The notes beneath the pieces were generated by a model. The model worked only from the letters and a program-made list of their open reading frames with translations. It was not told the DNA's origin and did not search any database. Made by a program: the position numbers and the translations under genes. From positions 1,550,001 through 1,614,000 of the forward strand of contig NZ_CP187259.1 of NCBI RefSeq assembly GCF_049676595.1: DNA of 64,000 nt, in the 5' to 3' direction. Shown in pieces: positions 52,644 through 62,095 of this stretch (position 1 is the stretch's first letter; the number at the start of each line of letters is the position of its first letter). Source of the DNA: Methanocella_A sp049676595. GTDB taxonomy: Archaea > Halobacteriota > Methanocellia > Methanocellales > Methanocellaceae.

Positions 52644-52829
52644 ATGATACCCGTCGATTTAAAACAAGTGAGTGTAACGTCCCCGCTGGCGGGCGAGGAC
52701 GTTGCGAGCACAGGGCTGAACTCGGGTACGCGAACCTTTGTTGTTCATCATTTCGCTCCTGTGCAGATAAATATGTCGAATTTTGAATATCTCGGGAGCG
52801 ATTCCGTATGCGCCGACTCGGTAAACTAA
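52644..52829 (+). CDS. Hypothetical small protein of E2
   Basis: A 61-residue frame beginning MIPVDLKQVSVTSPLAGED. It starts just after the preceding stop and overlaps the next gene by 22 bases. No motif is visible. Its place within an operon supports it. Confidence 0.45.
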   Translation: MIPVDLKQVSVTSPLAGEDVASTGLNSGTRTFVVHHFAPVQINMSNFEYLGSDSVCADSVN

Positions 52830-53047
52830 CTAATAAAGTGTACCGGCGCTTATGCCGCGATGGTCCATTGACCTACCACGAGATCGCCCGACGTACCCAT
52901 GTCAAACCAGCGACAGCATACGCAGCCGTGCAAACCCTTAAAAGAAGGGGCATGGTGAAGGTCCTCCGTCTTCTCTTCGTGAGTGAGAGGTGCAGGCGTG
53001 GAGGCCGACATGTAGCGAAGGCAGTTTTTTCGGAGGTACATAGATGA
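52808..53047 (+). CDS. Winged-helix protein of E2
   Basis: A 79-residue basic protein with an HTH (VYRRLCRDGPLTYHEIARRTHVKPATAYAAVQTLKRRGMVKV). Likely a DNA-binding regulator. Its stop overlaps the next start by four bases. Confidence 0.7.
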   Translation: MRRLGKLTNKVYRRLCRDGPLTYHEIARRTHVKPATAYAAVQTLKRRGMVKVLRLLFVSERCRRGGRHVAKAVFSEVHR

Positions 53048-53340
53048 GCGCTGAAGTCAGTCCGACGCCCCGTCGAATAAGCCGCAGGGAGATACGCGAA
53101 TACCTCGAAGCAAAGGGTAATCTGTCCGTATTCGAGGCTGCAGCCGCTCTTGGTGTTGACCCGCGGGTAGTCGTTAAGCATGATCTCGATGCCCTGGAAC
53201 TACAAGGCATCGTCGATATTGTATATACCTTGGATCCGGCGGGGAAGATCGATGACACCCTCACGAGGATTTTCTATATAGGGCCCGGAGAGCCAACTGA
53301 CTATAGAGCTGCGAAGAAGGCAAAGGGGCGGTCGTGTTGA
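53044..53340 (+). CDS. HTH protein of E2
   Basis: A 98-residue protein. SVFEAAAALGVDPRVVVKHDLDALELQGIVDIVYTLD is HTH-like. It lies between two co-directional genes with overlapping ends, in the replication block of E2. Confidence 0.65.
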   Translation: MSAEVSPTPRRISRREIREYLEAKGNLSVFEAAAALGVDPRVVVKHDLDALELQGIVDIVYTLDPAGKIDDTLTRIFYIGPGEPTDYRAAKKAKGRSC

Positions 53341-54266
53341 ACAACCTAGACATCATCGCAAGGATGGCGATCAACGGCTGGCCGATGATCCCACTGCTGC
53401 CAGGTCAGAAGCAGACCTATGCAGCTTGGGGCAGCCACGTGGACGCGTACAACTTCAATGCGTTGTTCGCCGGTCAGCCGGTCGACTGTAACGCCGGTAT
53501 AATCACCGGGAATACTGTGGCAGTGGTCGACTTTGACAACCATGGACCAGAACCTAACGGGCTCACGGCGTATCGACGTATCGAGGCAGCAGCACCTGCA
53601 GTCTTCCATGATGCTATCGTCGAGATGACACCCTCCGGCGGAGTGCACGCTTACTATACAGGCCTGCGAGGAATGAGCCCTTACACAGTGAGTATGACTG
53701 TCGACGGCGTTCCTGTAGCCGTGGAAGTTCTGACCGGTCGGAAACCTTCTTACTGTTGGCCCACGGTCACGGACAAGGGTGGCTACCAGGTGGTCACAAA
53801 GCGTAACTTCCTGAACACCCGGCCCGAGGATCTGCCAGGGCTGCCGGGCATCTTCCACAAGCAGAAGGAACCAGAGCAGCCGAGGGTACAGAAGCAAGCA
53901 GCGCCTAAAACTTGGGCGCTGGCGGACGGTCTTCACAACGTTGATGCTGACGCTGTAGTCGACGGCCTCGTAGAATCCTACCTGCGAGGTGCTGTCGTAG
54001 GCGAGCGGCATAAGCACGCCCAGGCGCTCGCCCGGGCCCTGGCGGGTCATGACATCCTCGGCGAAGGCGATGTCCGCCGGGGCGTCGAAGCGTTCTTCAA
54101 TCGGTGTGGCCGGTCGCCGAACAAGGGCGAAGTGGATGGCATCGTGAAGTATGCAGTGAAGCACCCGGACAACGAACCTCCGACACCCTGGACGAGGGTA
54201 CATGAGGCAAGGAGATCCCGTATTCTGAGCTTGTTCAGGAAGCAAACCGGCGGTGCTCAAGCTTGA
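53334..54266 (+). CDS. PrimPol-type primase of E2
   Basis: A 310-residue protein from a GTG start. The AEP-type motifs are AVVDFDNHG (DFD 66-68), TPSGGVHAYYTG (101-112) and a later basic element. The C-terminal ~90 residues are helical (HKHAQALARALAGHDILGEGDVRRGVEAFF), like PriCT regions. It overlaps the helicase gene by four bases, so primase and helicase are produced together. Confidence 0.82.
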   Translation: MLNNLDIIARMAINGWPMIPLLPGQKQTYAAWGSHVDAYNFNALFAGQPVDCNAGIITGNTVAVVDFDNHGPEPNGLTAYRRIEAAAPAVFHDAIVEMTPSGGVHAYYTGLRGMSPYTVSMTVDGVPVAVEVLTGRKPSYCWPTVTDKGGYQVVTKRNFLNTRPEDLPGLPGIFHKQKEPEQPRVQKQAAPKTWALADGLHNVDADAVVDGLVESYLRGAVVGERHKHAQALARALAGHDILGEGDVRRGVEAFFNRCGRSPNKGEVDGIVKYAVKHPDNEPPTPWTRVHEARRSRILSLFRKQTGGAQA

Positions 54267-55672
54267 TCGGTAAACTATCTCAAGAACAGGCTGGAGCTCT
54301 GAAATCGATACTGGACACGAAGGACTCGGGCATCGGCTCGTTCAACATCGTATTGAAACTGAAAGCCGAAGAACAGCATAAACCAGCCGTCGAGGCGCTT
54401 CGATTCGAGAACACCAACACGCTGATCTCCGCTATAAAGAATGGCGGCGACGTGACCGATACAGTCCTGTCGACTCTCGGCGAACTAGAGGACTTCGTGA
54501 AGGACTGCCTGAAGACGATGGCGTCCGACCCTAAGAATCTGTCCGGAGAATACGCTGGCATATTCGAAGGCACCCGGGATCTGCAGAAGTGGATACAGCG
54601 TGTCCGCTTCGTAGCGGTGGACACGTGGAAGAAGTACACCCTCGCAGACGCACTGGCGGACCGTCCGGAAATCGAGTACGCTGCGAAGGGTATAATCAGC
54701 CTGTCAAGTCTGTCGGTCGTCTACGGGCACCCGAGCAGCTACAAAAGCTTCCTCATGCAGGACCTCGCCGTCAGCATAGCCGAGGGTGAGCACTGGCTTC
54801 CCCCGGAGCAGCCGACATTCAACGGCAGGCCGGCAGACATGAGCGATATCGAGCCGATCGAAACCACACAGTACCCTGTCCTATGGGTTGACCAGGATCA
54901 GGGTACCCGGCGCACCCTCGACAGGTTCGCCATGCTCGCCAGAGGCCACGACGTAACTCCTTGGGATGCAAAGCTATACTTTTACAGCATGCCGGACCCG
55001 GGCCTCGATGCTACCAGCAGGGAGCATATGGACGCCCTCGAATACCGTATCAGGGACTGTGGTGCCAAGGTGGTATTCATCGACTGCCTGCTCACAGTAA
55101 GCGGCGGCGTGGACGAAAACTCGACCGAGATCGGCGGTGTCCTATACAGCTTCCGGAGGCTCGCAGAGAGTACCGGGACGGCCGTGGTCCTCATTCACCA
55201 TGCCCGGAAGACTACGAGCAATGATACACGGGCCGGCGACAGTCTGCGTGGATCCTCGGCGATCGAGGGTGCCCTCGACCTGGCACTTAAGATACACCGA
55301 GAATCCCCGGACGCTAAGACTGTAACGATCGCCTCGACGAAGACCAGGGACGTCGACGTAATCCCCATGACGGCCAAGTTCGTCGCCTTCAACGACCACA
55401 ACGGGAAGCCTGCAGCAAGGTTCTACCGTGTCGACCCGGAGGCAGCACAGCAGGCAACAGATCGCAGCCTCGAGCTCGCAATCTATGAAGTGCTGCGGCT
55501 CAACCCGGACATTGTTCAGAAACGCCTCGTCGAACTTGCCCGGGCACGAGCCAGGGACAACAAACGGAACGAAAAGTACGTTATCGCACTTCTGGACGAG
55601 CTGGCCAGCAAGGGGAAGATCTCCGTCAGCCGTGGTAAGAACAACTCGAAGATTTACAGGCTGGTGGATTAA
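54263..55672 (+). CDS. RecA-fold helicase-like replication ATPase of E2
   Basis: A 469-residue protein. Walker A reads GHPSSYKSF (155-163), a variant of the P-loop. Walker B is VVFIDCLL, and HHARKTTSNDTRAGDSLRGSSAIEGALD matches the RepA/DnaB-like fold near the arginine finger. It likely unwinds DNA for the PrimPol. The last ~80 residues form an HTH-like tail. Confidence 0.82.
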   Translation: MIGKLSQEQAGALKSILDTKDSGIGSFNIVLKLKAEEQHKPAVEALRFENTNTLISAIKNGGDVTDTVLSTLGELEDFVKDCLKTMASDPKNLSGEYAGIFEGTRDLQKWIQRVRFVAVDTWKKYTLADALADRPEIEYAAKGIISLSSLSVVYGHPSSYKSFLMQDLAVSIAEGEHWLPPEQPTFNGRPADMSDIEPIETTQYPVLWVDQDQGTRRTLDRFAMLARGHDVTPWDAKLYFYSMPDPGLDATSREHMDALEYRIRDCGAKVVFIDCLLTVSGGVDENSTEIGGVLYSFRRLAESTGTAVVLIHHARKTTSNDTRAGDSLRGSSAIEGALDLALKIHRESPDAKTVTIASTKTRDVDVIPMTAKFVAFNDHNGKPAARFYRVDPEAAQQATDRSLELAIYEVLRLNPDIVQKRLVELARARARDNKRNEKYVIALLDELASKGKISVSRGKNNSKIYRLVD

Positions 55673-55679
55673 GCATGAA

Positions 55680-55868
55680 TTCCAAACCAAATAAACCACT
55701 TGGTGAAAATAACCAATTCCAAACCGAACAGGCAAGCACTAACCGGTTTGGAAGTTTGGAAAAGCTTGGAATTGCTCAATTCCGCACCGCCGTGCAAAGT
55801 CGGTTTGGAAGCTTGGAACGGGTACTATATACCCGTCCAATTCCAAGCCAGCACCTTCCAAACCCCGC
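55680..55868. promoter_or_regulatory. Iteron cluster after the helicase gene
   Basis: At least seven copies of TTCCAAACC, TTCCAAGCC or their complements (GGTTTGGAA, GCTTGGAA) occur in 190 bases. A palindrome CGGGTA-CTATA-TACCCG lies at 55,819-55,835. The cluster follows the replication genes and is a candidate origin or operator region. A 72-residue frame here consists of the repeats and is not called. Confidence 0.6.
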
Positions 55869-55889
55869 TGAGAATAATGGAGGCCAGAT

Positions 55890-56603
55890 ATGAGCAAGCC
55901 CTGCAGCATTTGCGAGCATCCAAAGCGGACACAAATCGAGACAGAAATAATCAACGGGACACCGTACCGCTCAATCGCAGAATGGTACAACGTCGGCAGA
56001 AGTGCGATCAGCCGCCACAAGAACGAAGGCCACCTGAACACGGCACTCGTAAAGGCAGCGGACCCGGCAGTCATTGCCGAGGATGCGACCCTTCAGGACC
56101 AGCTGCGAGACATCCACGCTCGGACCTTGCGGATCCTCCAGGATGCCGAGTCATCGGGTGATGTGAAGGTTGCCCTAGTAGCTATCCGGGAGTGCCGAAG
56201 TAACCTGGAATTCCTGGCGAAGCTCGAGCTCCTCCTCAGCGAGCGTGCAGCTGCCCGGCAGGAGCAGGAGGATCGCAACATCGTCTTCACCTATCCGGAC
56301 GACACGGTCGAGGCGGAGGCGGTTAAAGTGCTGCGCCGGCGTGGTTACATAGTCTCGCGGCCAGGCGGCATCTTCCAGTACCCGGGTGATGCCAACCTTT
56401 CTGACAAGCTGGTCGGGGACCTGGACAAGCTTTGCCGCGGGTACATCGAGCAGCTGGAGCAAGGGGAGCGCGTGGATCTCAGCGGTAAAAGTACGGCCGA
56501 GAGGGTCGGATACCTCCTGGCGTTGGTCAGTGGTGCGAGTTTAGTTTTACCATCGGACGGCCGCAACAAATCGAACGATAATCTGGTCGTCGGAGGCGAT
56601 TAA
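55890..56603 (+). CDS. HTH protein resembling terminase small subunits
   Basis: A 237-residue protein. CSICEHPKRTQIETEIINGTPYRSIAEWYNVGRSAISRHKNEGHL combines a CxxC-x2-H element with an HTH, as in small terminase-like proteins that bind phage DNA ends. The rest is helical. GGAGGCCAGAT precedes the ATG. Neighbouring small genes fit a packaging-region start, but no large terminase is near. Confidence 0.6.
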   Translation: MSKPCSICEHPKRTQIETEIINGTPYRSIAEWYNVGRSAISRHKNEGHLNTALVKAADPAVIAEDATLQDQLRDIHARTLRILQDAESSGDVKVALVAIRECRSNLEFLAKLELLLSERAAARQEQEDRNIVFTYPDDTVEAEAVKVLRRRGYIVSRPGGIFQYPGDANLSDKLVGDLDKLCRGYIEQLEQGERVDLSGKSTAERVGYLLALVSGASLVLPSDGRNKSNDNLVVGGD

Positions 56604-56604
56604 T

Positions 56605-56901
56605 TTGGCGAAGCTCGGAAAGCGTGACGTCCAGGGTGTGCGGGACTGGAAGTCTATAGACCTGGAGATCGTGAACAAAAACTTCGCAGGCCTCCGGAAG
56701 ATCATCGACTACTGCCTCAGTGTCGTTGAAGACGAGAAAGCCACGACCCGGGAAAGAGTAGATGCAGCAAGGGAGGCCCGAGAAGCGATCATCTTCCAGC
56801 TCGAGGAACAACAGCGCGTCCTGAACGATAAGGGCGGACGTAAGAAGAAGGAGAAGCCGGAAGCGGAGACCGGTGACTTTTCCGCAGGTATGTACAGTTA
56901 G
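56605..56901 (+). CDS. Hypothetical helical protein of E2
   Basis: A 98-residue charged helical protein from a TTG start, with GGAGGCGATT before it. No motif recognised. It is closely spaced with its neighbours. Confidence 0.55.
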   Translation: MAKLGKRDVQGVRDWKSIDLEIVNKNFAGLRKIIDYCLSVVEDEKATTRERVDAAREAREAIIFQLEEQQRVLNDKGGRKKKEKPEAETGDFSAGMYS

Positions 56902-56903
56902 GG

Positions 56904-57221
56904 ATGGATATGTCGAAGATTACACTTGAAGACCTGCAGGAGCGGGTCGAAAAACTATCGAAGAAGAACCCTCTGGACTTCCGGTCGGAAGACTGCCACG
57001 AAGCCAACAATATACAATACGCGTGCCTTGGCATCGTCGAGGATTGCGACAGGCCCTGCCCGGACCGCATCAAGGCGGCGGAGATCGCTGTCCAAGCGAT
57101 CGAGTTGAAGGCCTCGGCAATAATGGAGCATGCCCGGAAGCTGGAGCAGCTAAATATCGAGGAACAGTACGACCCCGTCACCGTCAGGTGTCGCGGCCGA
57201 ATCGTGGAACACGCAGCATAA
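56904..57221 (+). CDS. Hypothetical protein of E2
   Basis: A 105-residue helical protein with several cysteines (SEDCHEANNIQYACLGIVEDCDRPCPDR). No family recognised. It begins two bases after the preceding stop. Confidence 0.55.
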   Translation: MDMSKITLEDLQERVEKLSKKNPLDFRSEDCHEANNIQYACLGIVEDCDRPCPDRIKAAEIAVQAIELKASAIMEHARKLEQLNIEEQYDPVTVRCRGRIVEHAA

Positions 57222-57243
57222 ACAGTAAGGGGATGGAATAAAA

Positions 57244-57708
57244 GTGGACATGACCAAGCTGACGCCCGAGCTTCAAAGGGCGATCGTAGAGAAGATGAAA
57301 ATTCTCAAGGTTGAGGGTAAAGAATCCCTCGGCCTGCGCGCAGCTAGAAGCCTCGGAGTACCCGAGCACCTATACCAAGAGTGGATGAACCGGGGCACCG
57401 TGTTAAAGTTCTGGGACCCGTACTCCCGGTTTTACATGGCGGTGATGACCGAGGAGATCGAAGCCGATATCAAGGCTATCGAGGACCTGATCAGACGGGC
57501 GCACAATGGAGATGAGACGGCGATACGTCTTGCCTACGAGGAAGCCCCGGGAATGATCCAGGAGGTCGACCGGCTCATTAGCATGCAGAAGACGATCAAA
57601 TACTTCGGGCTCCCCGGCCGGAAGATCGCCAGGACACCCGCCATTAAGCGTGCTTGCGAACTACGTGAAAGTCTCGTTGAGTGGACGAAGGCACCGATGA
57701 GGGGATGA
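57244..57708 (+). CDS. Hypothetical protein of E2
   Basis: A 154-residue protein from a GTG start, with an HTH-like segment (GKESLGLRAARSLGVPEHLYQEWMNRG) followed by helices. Possibly DNA-binding. Its stop overlaps the tape-measure start (ATGA). Confidence 0.6.
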   Translation: MDMTKLTPELQRAIVEKMKILKVEGKESLGLRAARSLGVPEHLYQEWMNRGTVLKFWDPYSRFYMAVMTEEIEADIKAIEDLIRRAHNGDETAIRLAYEEAPGMIQEVDRLISMQKTIKYFGLPGRKIARTPAIKRACELRESLVEWTKAPMRG

Positions 57709-59459
57709 GCACCGTGACGGATGAGAAAACTATTATGGTGCGTATCCGTGCGGATATCAAGGACCTGCAGACCAAACTCAATGATGCCGGGGAATCGTTG
57801 GAGAAGAACGAGAAGGCCGCCGAGAAGAGTGGGAAAGGGTTGCAGTACCTCAGCGAGAAGGCGACCCTTGGGGCTGCGGCAATCGGCGGTGTGAGTGTTG
57901 GCGCGTTACTTCTGATTGAGAGGTCCAAGGCTCTCGACGGTGTGCTCTCCAAGTCGGCTATTACGATGGGCGTAGAGACTAAAGAGCTCCGTAAGCTCGT
58001 AATGGAGATGAGCGACGCGACGACGAGTAGCGACGAAGCCGCCGCGGCAATCGACGCACTCTCCCGGGCCGGCGTCAAGAACACGGCGGACATGAAGACC
58101 TCGGCGAAGGCAATGCTAACCCTCGGAGATGCCACCGGCGTAGCTGCAGACGAGCTCGTACTCGGATTATCTCCGGCGTTCAAAGCCTTCAACATACCGT
58201 TGACGGATACCGAGAAGCACATGGATACCGTGAACTACCTGATCAGGAACACCACGTATACCTTCGGCGAGTTCTCGGGCACGATGGAGAAGCTGGCTCC
58301 GAAGACTGCCACCCTGGGCTTATCTTTCGAAGATACAGCGACGCTCCTGAAAATCCTGAGCGACCGCGGCCTTGATAGTAAGCAGGCTATCCAGGCAATT
58401 GATCAGGCGATCGAGACGGCGGTACCGAACATCGAAGAATTGTCAAAGGCTGCCGACAAGGCAGCGAAGGATAATGCTGCCCTTGCGGTAGATATTGACT
58501 TCGCGGAGAGGAAGCTTGGCATTCTCGAGGACCGTATGAAGTCGGCTAAGAATCCCACTGCTGAAATGGCTCTGGCCATCGATGAGCAGAAGCAGAAGAT
58601 CTCCGACCTCAAAGAAAAGTACGATGAGAACAACGCCGTTATCGAGACATATAAAACCAAGACAGGTGATGCGAAAATCAGCACCGAAGACCTGTATACT
58701 GTTCTTGGTATCACGAGGGAGGAAGCGGATAAATATCAGGCGAGCATGAACAACGCCGCCGGCGCTACCGAGAGACAAGCCAAGGCGGCGAACGATGCGA
58801 AAGGCCCGACCGCCGACTTGAAGAGCAATATTGATAAGCTTTCCTTGTCTGCCGGCGAAGCACTCGACCCATTTGATAGTATGTTTGTCATAGCGCGGGA
58901 CTTGTCTGGAGTATTCCTCGGCATCATTGCGTTGAAAGGTCCTCTTACCGAGGCACTAAAGCTTATCGGAGTTACTGGGGCTGCATCTGCGGCGGCCGTA
59001 GCAACAGAACTCACCGCGGCTTATGGGGTCCTCCAGTTGCTTAACGAAGGAAAATCCGCGTTTGATAAGGGTGTGGGCTTGGAGTGGCTTGCATCGGACA
59101 CCCGCGGCGGGGGACAGATAACCAACGAGTGGGACCCCTCATACAAACCGAATACTAGCGAAAGATTTGTGGATAAGTATCTCGCCGAGTCACCCCCTAC
59201 GAACACGATGAGCGGCACCAACAGGGCAATTCCGGGCAGAGCAGCGGGCGGTCCCGTCAATGCCGGCGAACCCTACATTGTAGGCGAGCGTGGCCAGGAA
59301 CTCTTCATACCCTCATCGAACGGCACCATCATCCCCAACGCCCTGAACAACAGTGGCGGCAAGCAGGAGATCACTATCACGGTGCCAGTATACCTTGATA
59401 CCAACGAGATTGGCAGAGCTTTAGTTCGCCATATTCATGTCAATGGTGTAAGGTATTAA
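57705..59459 (+). CDS. Phage tail tape-measure-like protein
   Basis: A 584-residue protein. An N-terminal helical region (IKDLQTKLNDAGESLEKNEKAAEKSGKGL) is followed by the TMP core (VETKELRKLVMEMSDATTSSDEAAAAIDALSRAGV and similar), coiled coil and hydrophobic stretches. The C-terminus GGPVNAGEPYIVGERGQELFIP is typical of tape-measure proteins, which set tail length. No other tail genes are adjacent here. Confidence 0.88.
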   Translation: MSTVTDEKTIMVRIRADIKDLQTKLNDAGESLEKNEKAAEKSGKGLQYLSEKATLGAAAIGGVSVGALLLIERSKALDGVLSKSAITMGVETKELRKLVMEMSDATTSSDEAAAAIDALSRAGVKNTADMKTSAKAMLTLGDATGVAADELVLGLSPAFKAFNIPLTDTEKHMDTVNYLIRNTTYTFGEFSGTMEKLAPKTATLGLSFEDTATLLKILSDRGLDSKQAIQAIDQAIETAVPNIEELSKAADKAAKDNAALAVDIDFAERKLGILEDRMKSAKNPTAEMALAIDEQKQKISDLKEKYDENNAVIETYKTKTGDAKISTEDLYTVLGITREEADKYQASMNNAAGATERQAKAANDAKGPTADLKSNIDKLSLSAGEALDPFDSMFVIARDLSGVFLGIIALKGPLTEALKLIGVTGAASAAAVATELTAAYGVLQLLNEGKSAFDKGVGLEWLASDTRGGGQITNEWDPSYKPNTSERFVDKYLAESPPTNTMSGTNRAIPGRAAGGPVNAGEPYIVGERGQELFIPSSNGTIIPNALNNSGGKQEITITVPVYLDTNEIGRALVRHIHVNGVRY

Positions 59460-59633
59460 AACGGCACGTACGACGGCCCGGGTGCTGGTGAGAGATTCAA
59501 CAATTAGGGGATGGTGTGAGAGCATCCCCGGCTTATTTTAACTCGGTGGATATGTGTTATCATAGATCGAAATCGATATAATACAATCAAATCATACGAT
59601 TAATATTCAACCGGTTTAAATGGACGTGATCTT

Positions 59634-60806
59634 ATGGTAGCACCGTATCAACCCCAACCATTGCTTAATAAGAGTTTTTTTCAGAACTTGCTAGGCAAAC
59701 AGAACCCGCGGAACGGTCTGATTGAGATAAATAACCTGCTATCGAGAGTCGAGGATATCCAGGAGATCAACAAGGATGATTTTGAAAAGATTAATTCCAT
59801 ACATGGGATTGATGTCTTCAAGAAATATCCCGCTGACCTCGAACTATTCTATAAGCTGTACCTGTCCCACGCATTGATCGACAGGAAGATCGACGCAGCA
59901 GAACTATCTAACTTGAGCCATCTGAAGACGGTACTAGAAATAAAAGACGTCGAACACATCCACACTCAACTTGTCAATGTAAAACTGATCGAAGAAGTGG
60001 ATAAAGCGCTTGTGGACAAGAAGCTCGATCCAGAGGAAATAGCTTATTTGGATAGGCTTATCGATGATCTTGGGGTATCAAAGGATACCGCAGAACGACT
60101 TATAAGCGATAAAGTAAGGGGCATTCTAGAACCGATTATAAAGAAGCAGATTGCGGATAGGCAGATAACGCCTCAGGAAAAGAAAGAGCTCGAAGAAGCG
60201 GTTAAAGACCTTAATATTAAAGTCGGGCTTGACGATACCTCGGAGAAATTATATAATAAATATCGGCTAGCTTGGCTTAATAGTTCCAGAAAACAAGATA
60301 TCTATAATAAAGGCTGGACAGAACTAATGAAAGAGAATACAGCCACAACAGTATCTCAAATATCCTGGGTCACAGACCATCAGAAAGAACTCTTAATCTA
60401 TAATCTAATCGACGGTTACAACCAGAGCTTAAGCACCGCCAAGCTGCGAGACCGCATACTCTGTTTCATAGATATGGACAAGACTGCCGCGAAGACGTTT
60501 GCCGAAACCATCTATCGGGATATCAACAACCGCACGTATCTTTCGATATATCGGGCGCAGGGGGCTAGTTATGTCAGGTTCAAAGCATCAAAGAAAGACC
60601 TGGAATGGGGACCGTGCAGATCTCTCGACGGCCTCGTATGGGATATCAATAGCACGGAGATAGTTGTGCCTCCGATTCGCCCGGGTTGTACTTGCAGATT
60701 AGAATTCTACCGCCAACCCAGGGCATATTGCCCTATTGTTGACAATGAAATAATTAAAAATTACCTGGAGTTTCACGATACCTATTGGCGGACTAAACCA
60801 GAATAG
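59634..60806 (+). CDS. Helical-repeat protein with C-terminal MuF-like head domain
   Basis: A 390-residue protein. Residues ~75-200 contain repeated units resembling TerB-type helical domains (SHALIDRKIDAAELSNLSHL, KALVDKKLDPEEIAYLDRL, KQIADRQITPQEKKELEEA). The C-terminal ~120 residues end in GPCRSLDGLVWDINS...PPIRPGCTCRLEFY, the MuF/head morphogenesis pattern. MuF proteins join phage heads, and MuF is also fused to toxins. Role here uncertain. Confidence 0.6.
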   Translation: MVAPYQPQPLLNKSFFQNLLGKQNPRNGLIEINNLLSRVEDIQEINKDDFEKINSIHGIDVFKKYPADLELFYKLYLSHALIDRKIDAAELSNLSHLKTVLEIKDVEHIHTQLVNVKLIEEVDKALVDKKLDPEEIAYLDRLIDDLGVSKDTAERLISDKVRGILEPIIKKQIADRQITPQEKKELEEAVKDLNIKVGLDDTSEKLYNKYRLAWLNSSRKQDIYNKGWTELMKENTATTVSQISWVTDHQKELLIYNLIDGYNQSLSTAKLRDRILCFIDMDKTAAKTFAETIYRDINNRTYLSIYRAQGASYVRFKASKKDLEWGPCRSLDGLVWDINSTEIVVPPIRPGCTCRLEFYRQPRAYCPIVDNEIIKNYLEFHDTYWRTKPE

Positions 60807-61042
60807 GTTTAATTAAACGAATTGACGGGAGGCGCAGGGACCTCTCGAGCTTATTTCCCTTGTTTCTTCAAAGTTCGCATACACATCTCCTGCTCGATCA
60901 AGAAAAACCCCTGAAGAGCAAAAAAATATTTTTACTGTGCTCTTGGTCGAAATTAATATAGTCATAATAAGTATTACTATTATAATAATACCAATCACAA
61001 TATATACAGGAGCATGCCATAATTCTACGGGGTGTATCAGAC

Positions 61043-62089
61043 ATGGGGTCGGAGGATAAAACCCTTGTCATATATATAAAAAATAAAAACGAGAAGGATT
61101 CGGATAAACCGGTGCCTGTATCCTATGTAGCTGAGACATATCTATGGATCCAGAACTTATTATGTCACATAACTGATGATATTGAAGATAACCCCACCAG
61201 GGAAGGCGGCTGTTTCCCTTCTACCGTAAAAGAACAATGCGAACTTGTTATTCAAGATTTCAAGATAGGTAGCGCAATCTCTACGGTTGCTTTATCCCAG
61301 TCTCAAACATCATTACCGGGCACAAAAACCGTTGGCGAAATTGCTATGGAGAGGGCTCATAAAATCCTTGCCGCAATATCGCATGACAAACAAGCGAATG
61401 ACGTGATTGAGACAGAGATCAAAAACTCGAACCGTCGCGGTAAAGTGTTAAAAGAGATGGAGAAGCATTGGCCTGGAAAAAACAGCACCGTTGATATCAA
61501 ATTAAAATTCGGTACATCTGGGTTTATTTACCTTTATCCTGAACGAAAGACCTTGATCCAATCCATGACCTACTCGGAGCCGATTAGTTACGAGAAAGTT
61601 TTCAGAGGGCGTCTTGATACGATCAGCGTAGACAGTAAGAGGAGAATACACTTGGACACCCCGGACGGAAAGATAACCTGCAAATATGAACCGGAGCTGG
61701 AATCTACAATAATTGGGTATACAGGCAAGTTTGTCCAAGTTCATGGGATGATGACCGAGGAGAACAATATTAAGTTGCTGCACATTTCCAACGAGAAGTC
61801 TATTATGATGTTAGAGACAATGCCCATGGAGTACGTCCTAATAAATAGCAAGATGAGGATTTTTAAGGAACCGCTGCCCGTGAGCATATGCTATGAGAAT
61901 GAGCGGTATGTAGCCTCTGATGATAAGCTTGGATTACTAGTCACGGCTGTTACAATGGTGGAGGTCTTTAAAGGTTTGGGGGAAGAACTTGAAATGTTGT
62001 GGAACGCATATGTTATGGTGAGTAAAGACGGCATGAGCAAAGATGCGCTTTTACTCCGCACCGATCTTGTTTCCTTATTCAAGGAGTGA
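61043..62089 (+). CDS. Hypothetical protein paired with a HicA-like gene
   Basis: A 348-residue soluble protein. The region ~180-260 (FRGRLDTISVDSKRRIHLDTPDGKITCKY...YTGKFVQVHGMM) looks like an OB-fold beta barrel. No known enzyme motif. Six bases separate it from the HicA-like gene, so the two are likely translated from one message. The 60,807-61,042 interval before it is AT-rich and probably holds the promoter. Confidence 0.55.
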   Translation: MGSEDKTLVIYIKNKNEKDSDKPVPVSYVAETYLWIQNLLCHITDDIEDNPTREGGCFPSTVKEQCELVIQDFKIGSAISTVALSQSQTSLPGTKTVGEIAMERAHKILAAISHDKQANDVIETEIKNSNRRGKVLKEMEKHWPGKNSTVDIKLKFGTSGFIYLYPERKTLIQSMTYSEPISYEKVFRGRLDTISVDSKRRIHLDTPDGKITCKYEPELESTIIGYTGKFVQVHGMMTEENNIKLLHISNEKSIMMLETMPMEYVLINSKMRIFKEPLPVSICYENERYVASDDKLGLLVTAVTMVEVFKGLGEELEMLWNAYVMVSKDGMSKDALLLRTDLVSLFKE

Positions 62090-62095
62090 ACAGCG

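Noticed and set aside
53346..54260. A 304-residue minus-strand frame
   Set aside because: It is the antisense shadow of the PrimPol gene and has no motif.
55675..55893. A 72-residue frame after the E2 helicase gene
   Set aside because: Its sequence is built from the iteron copies, and its frame is explained by the repeats.
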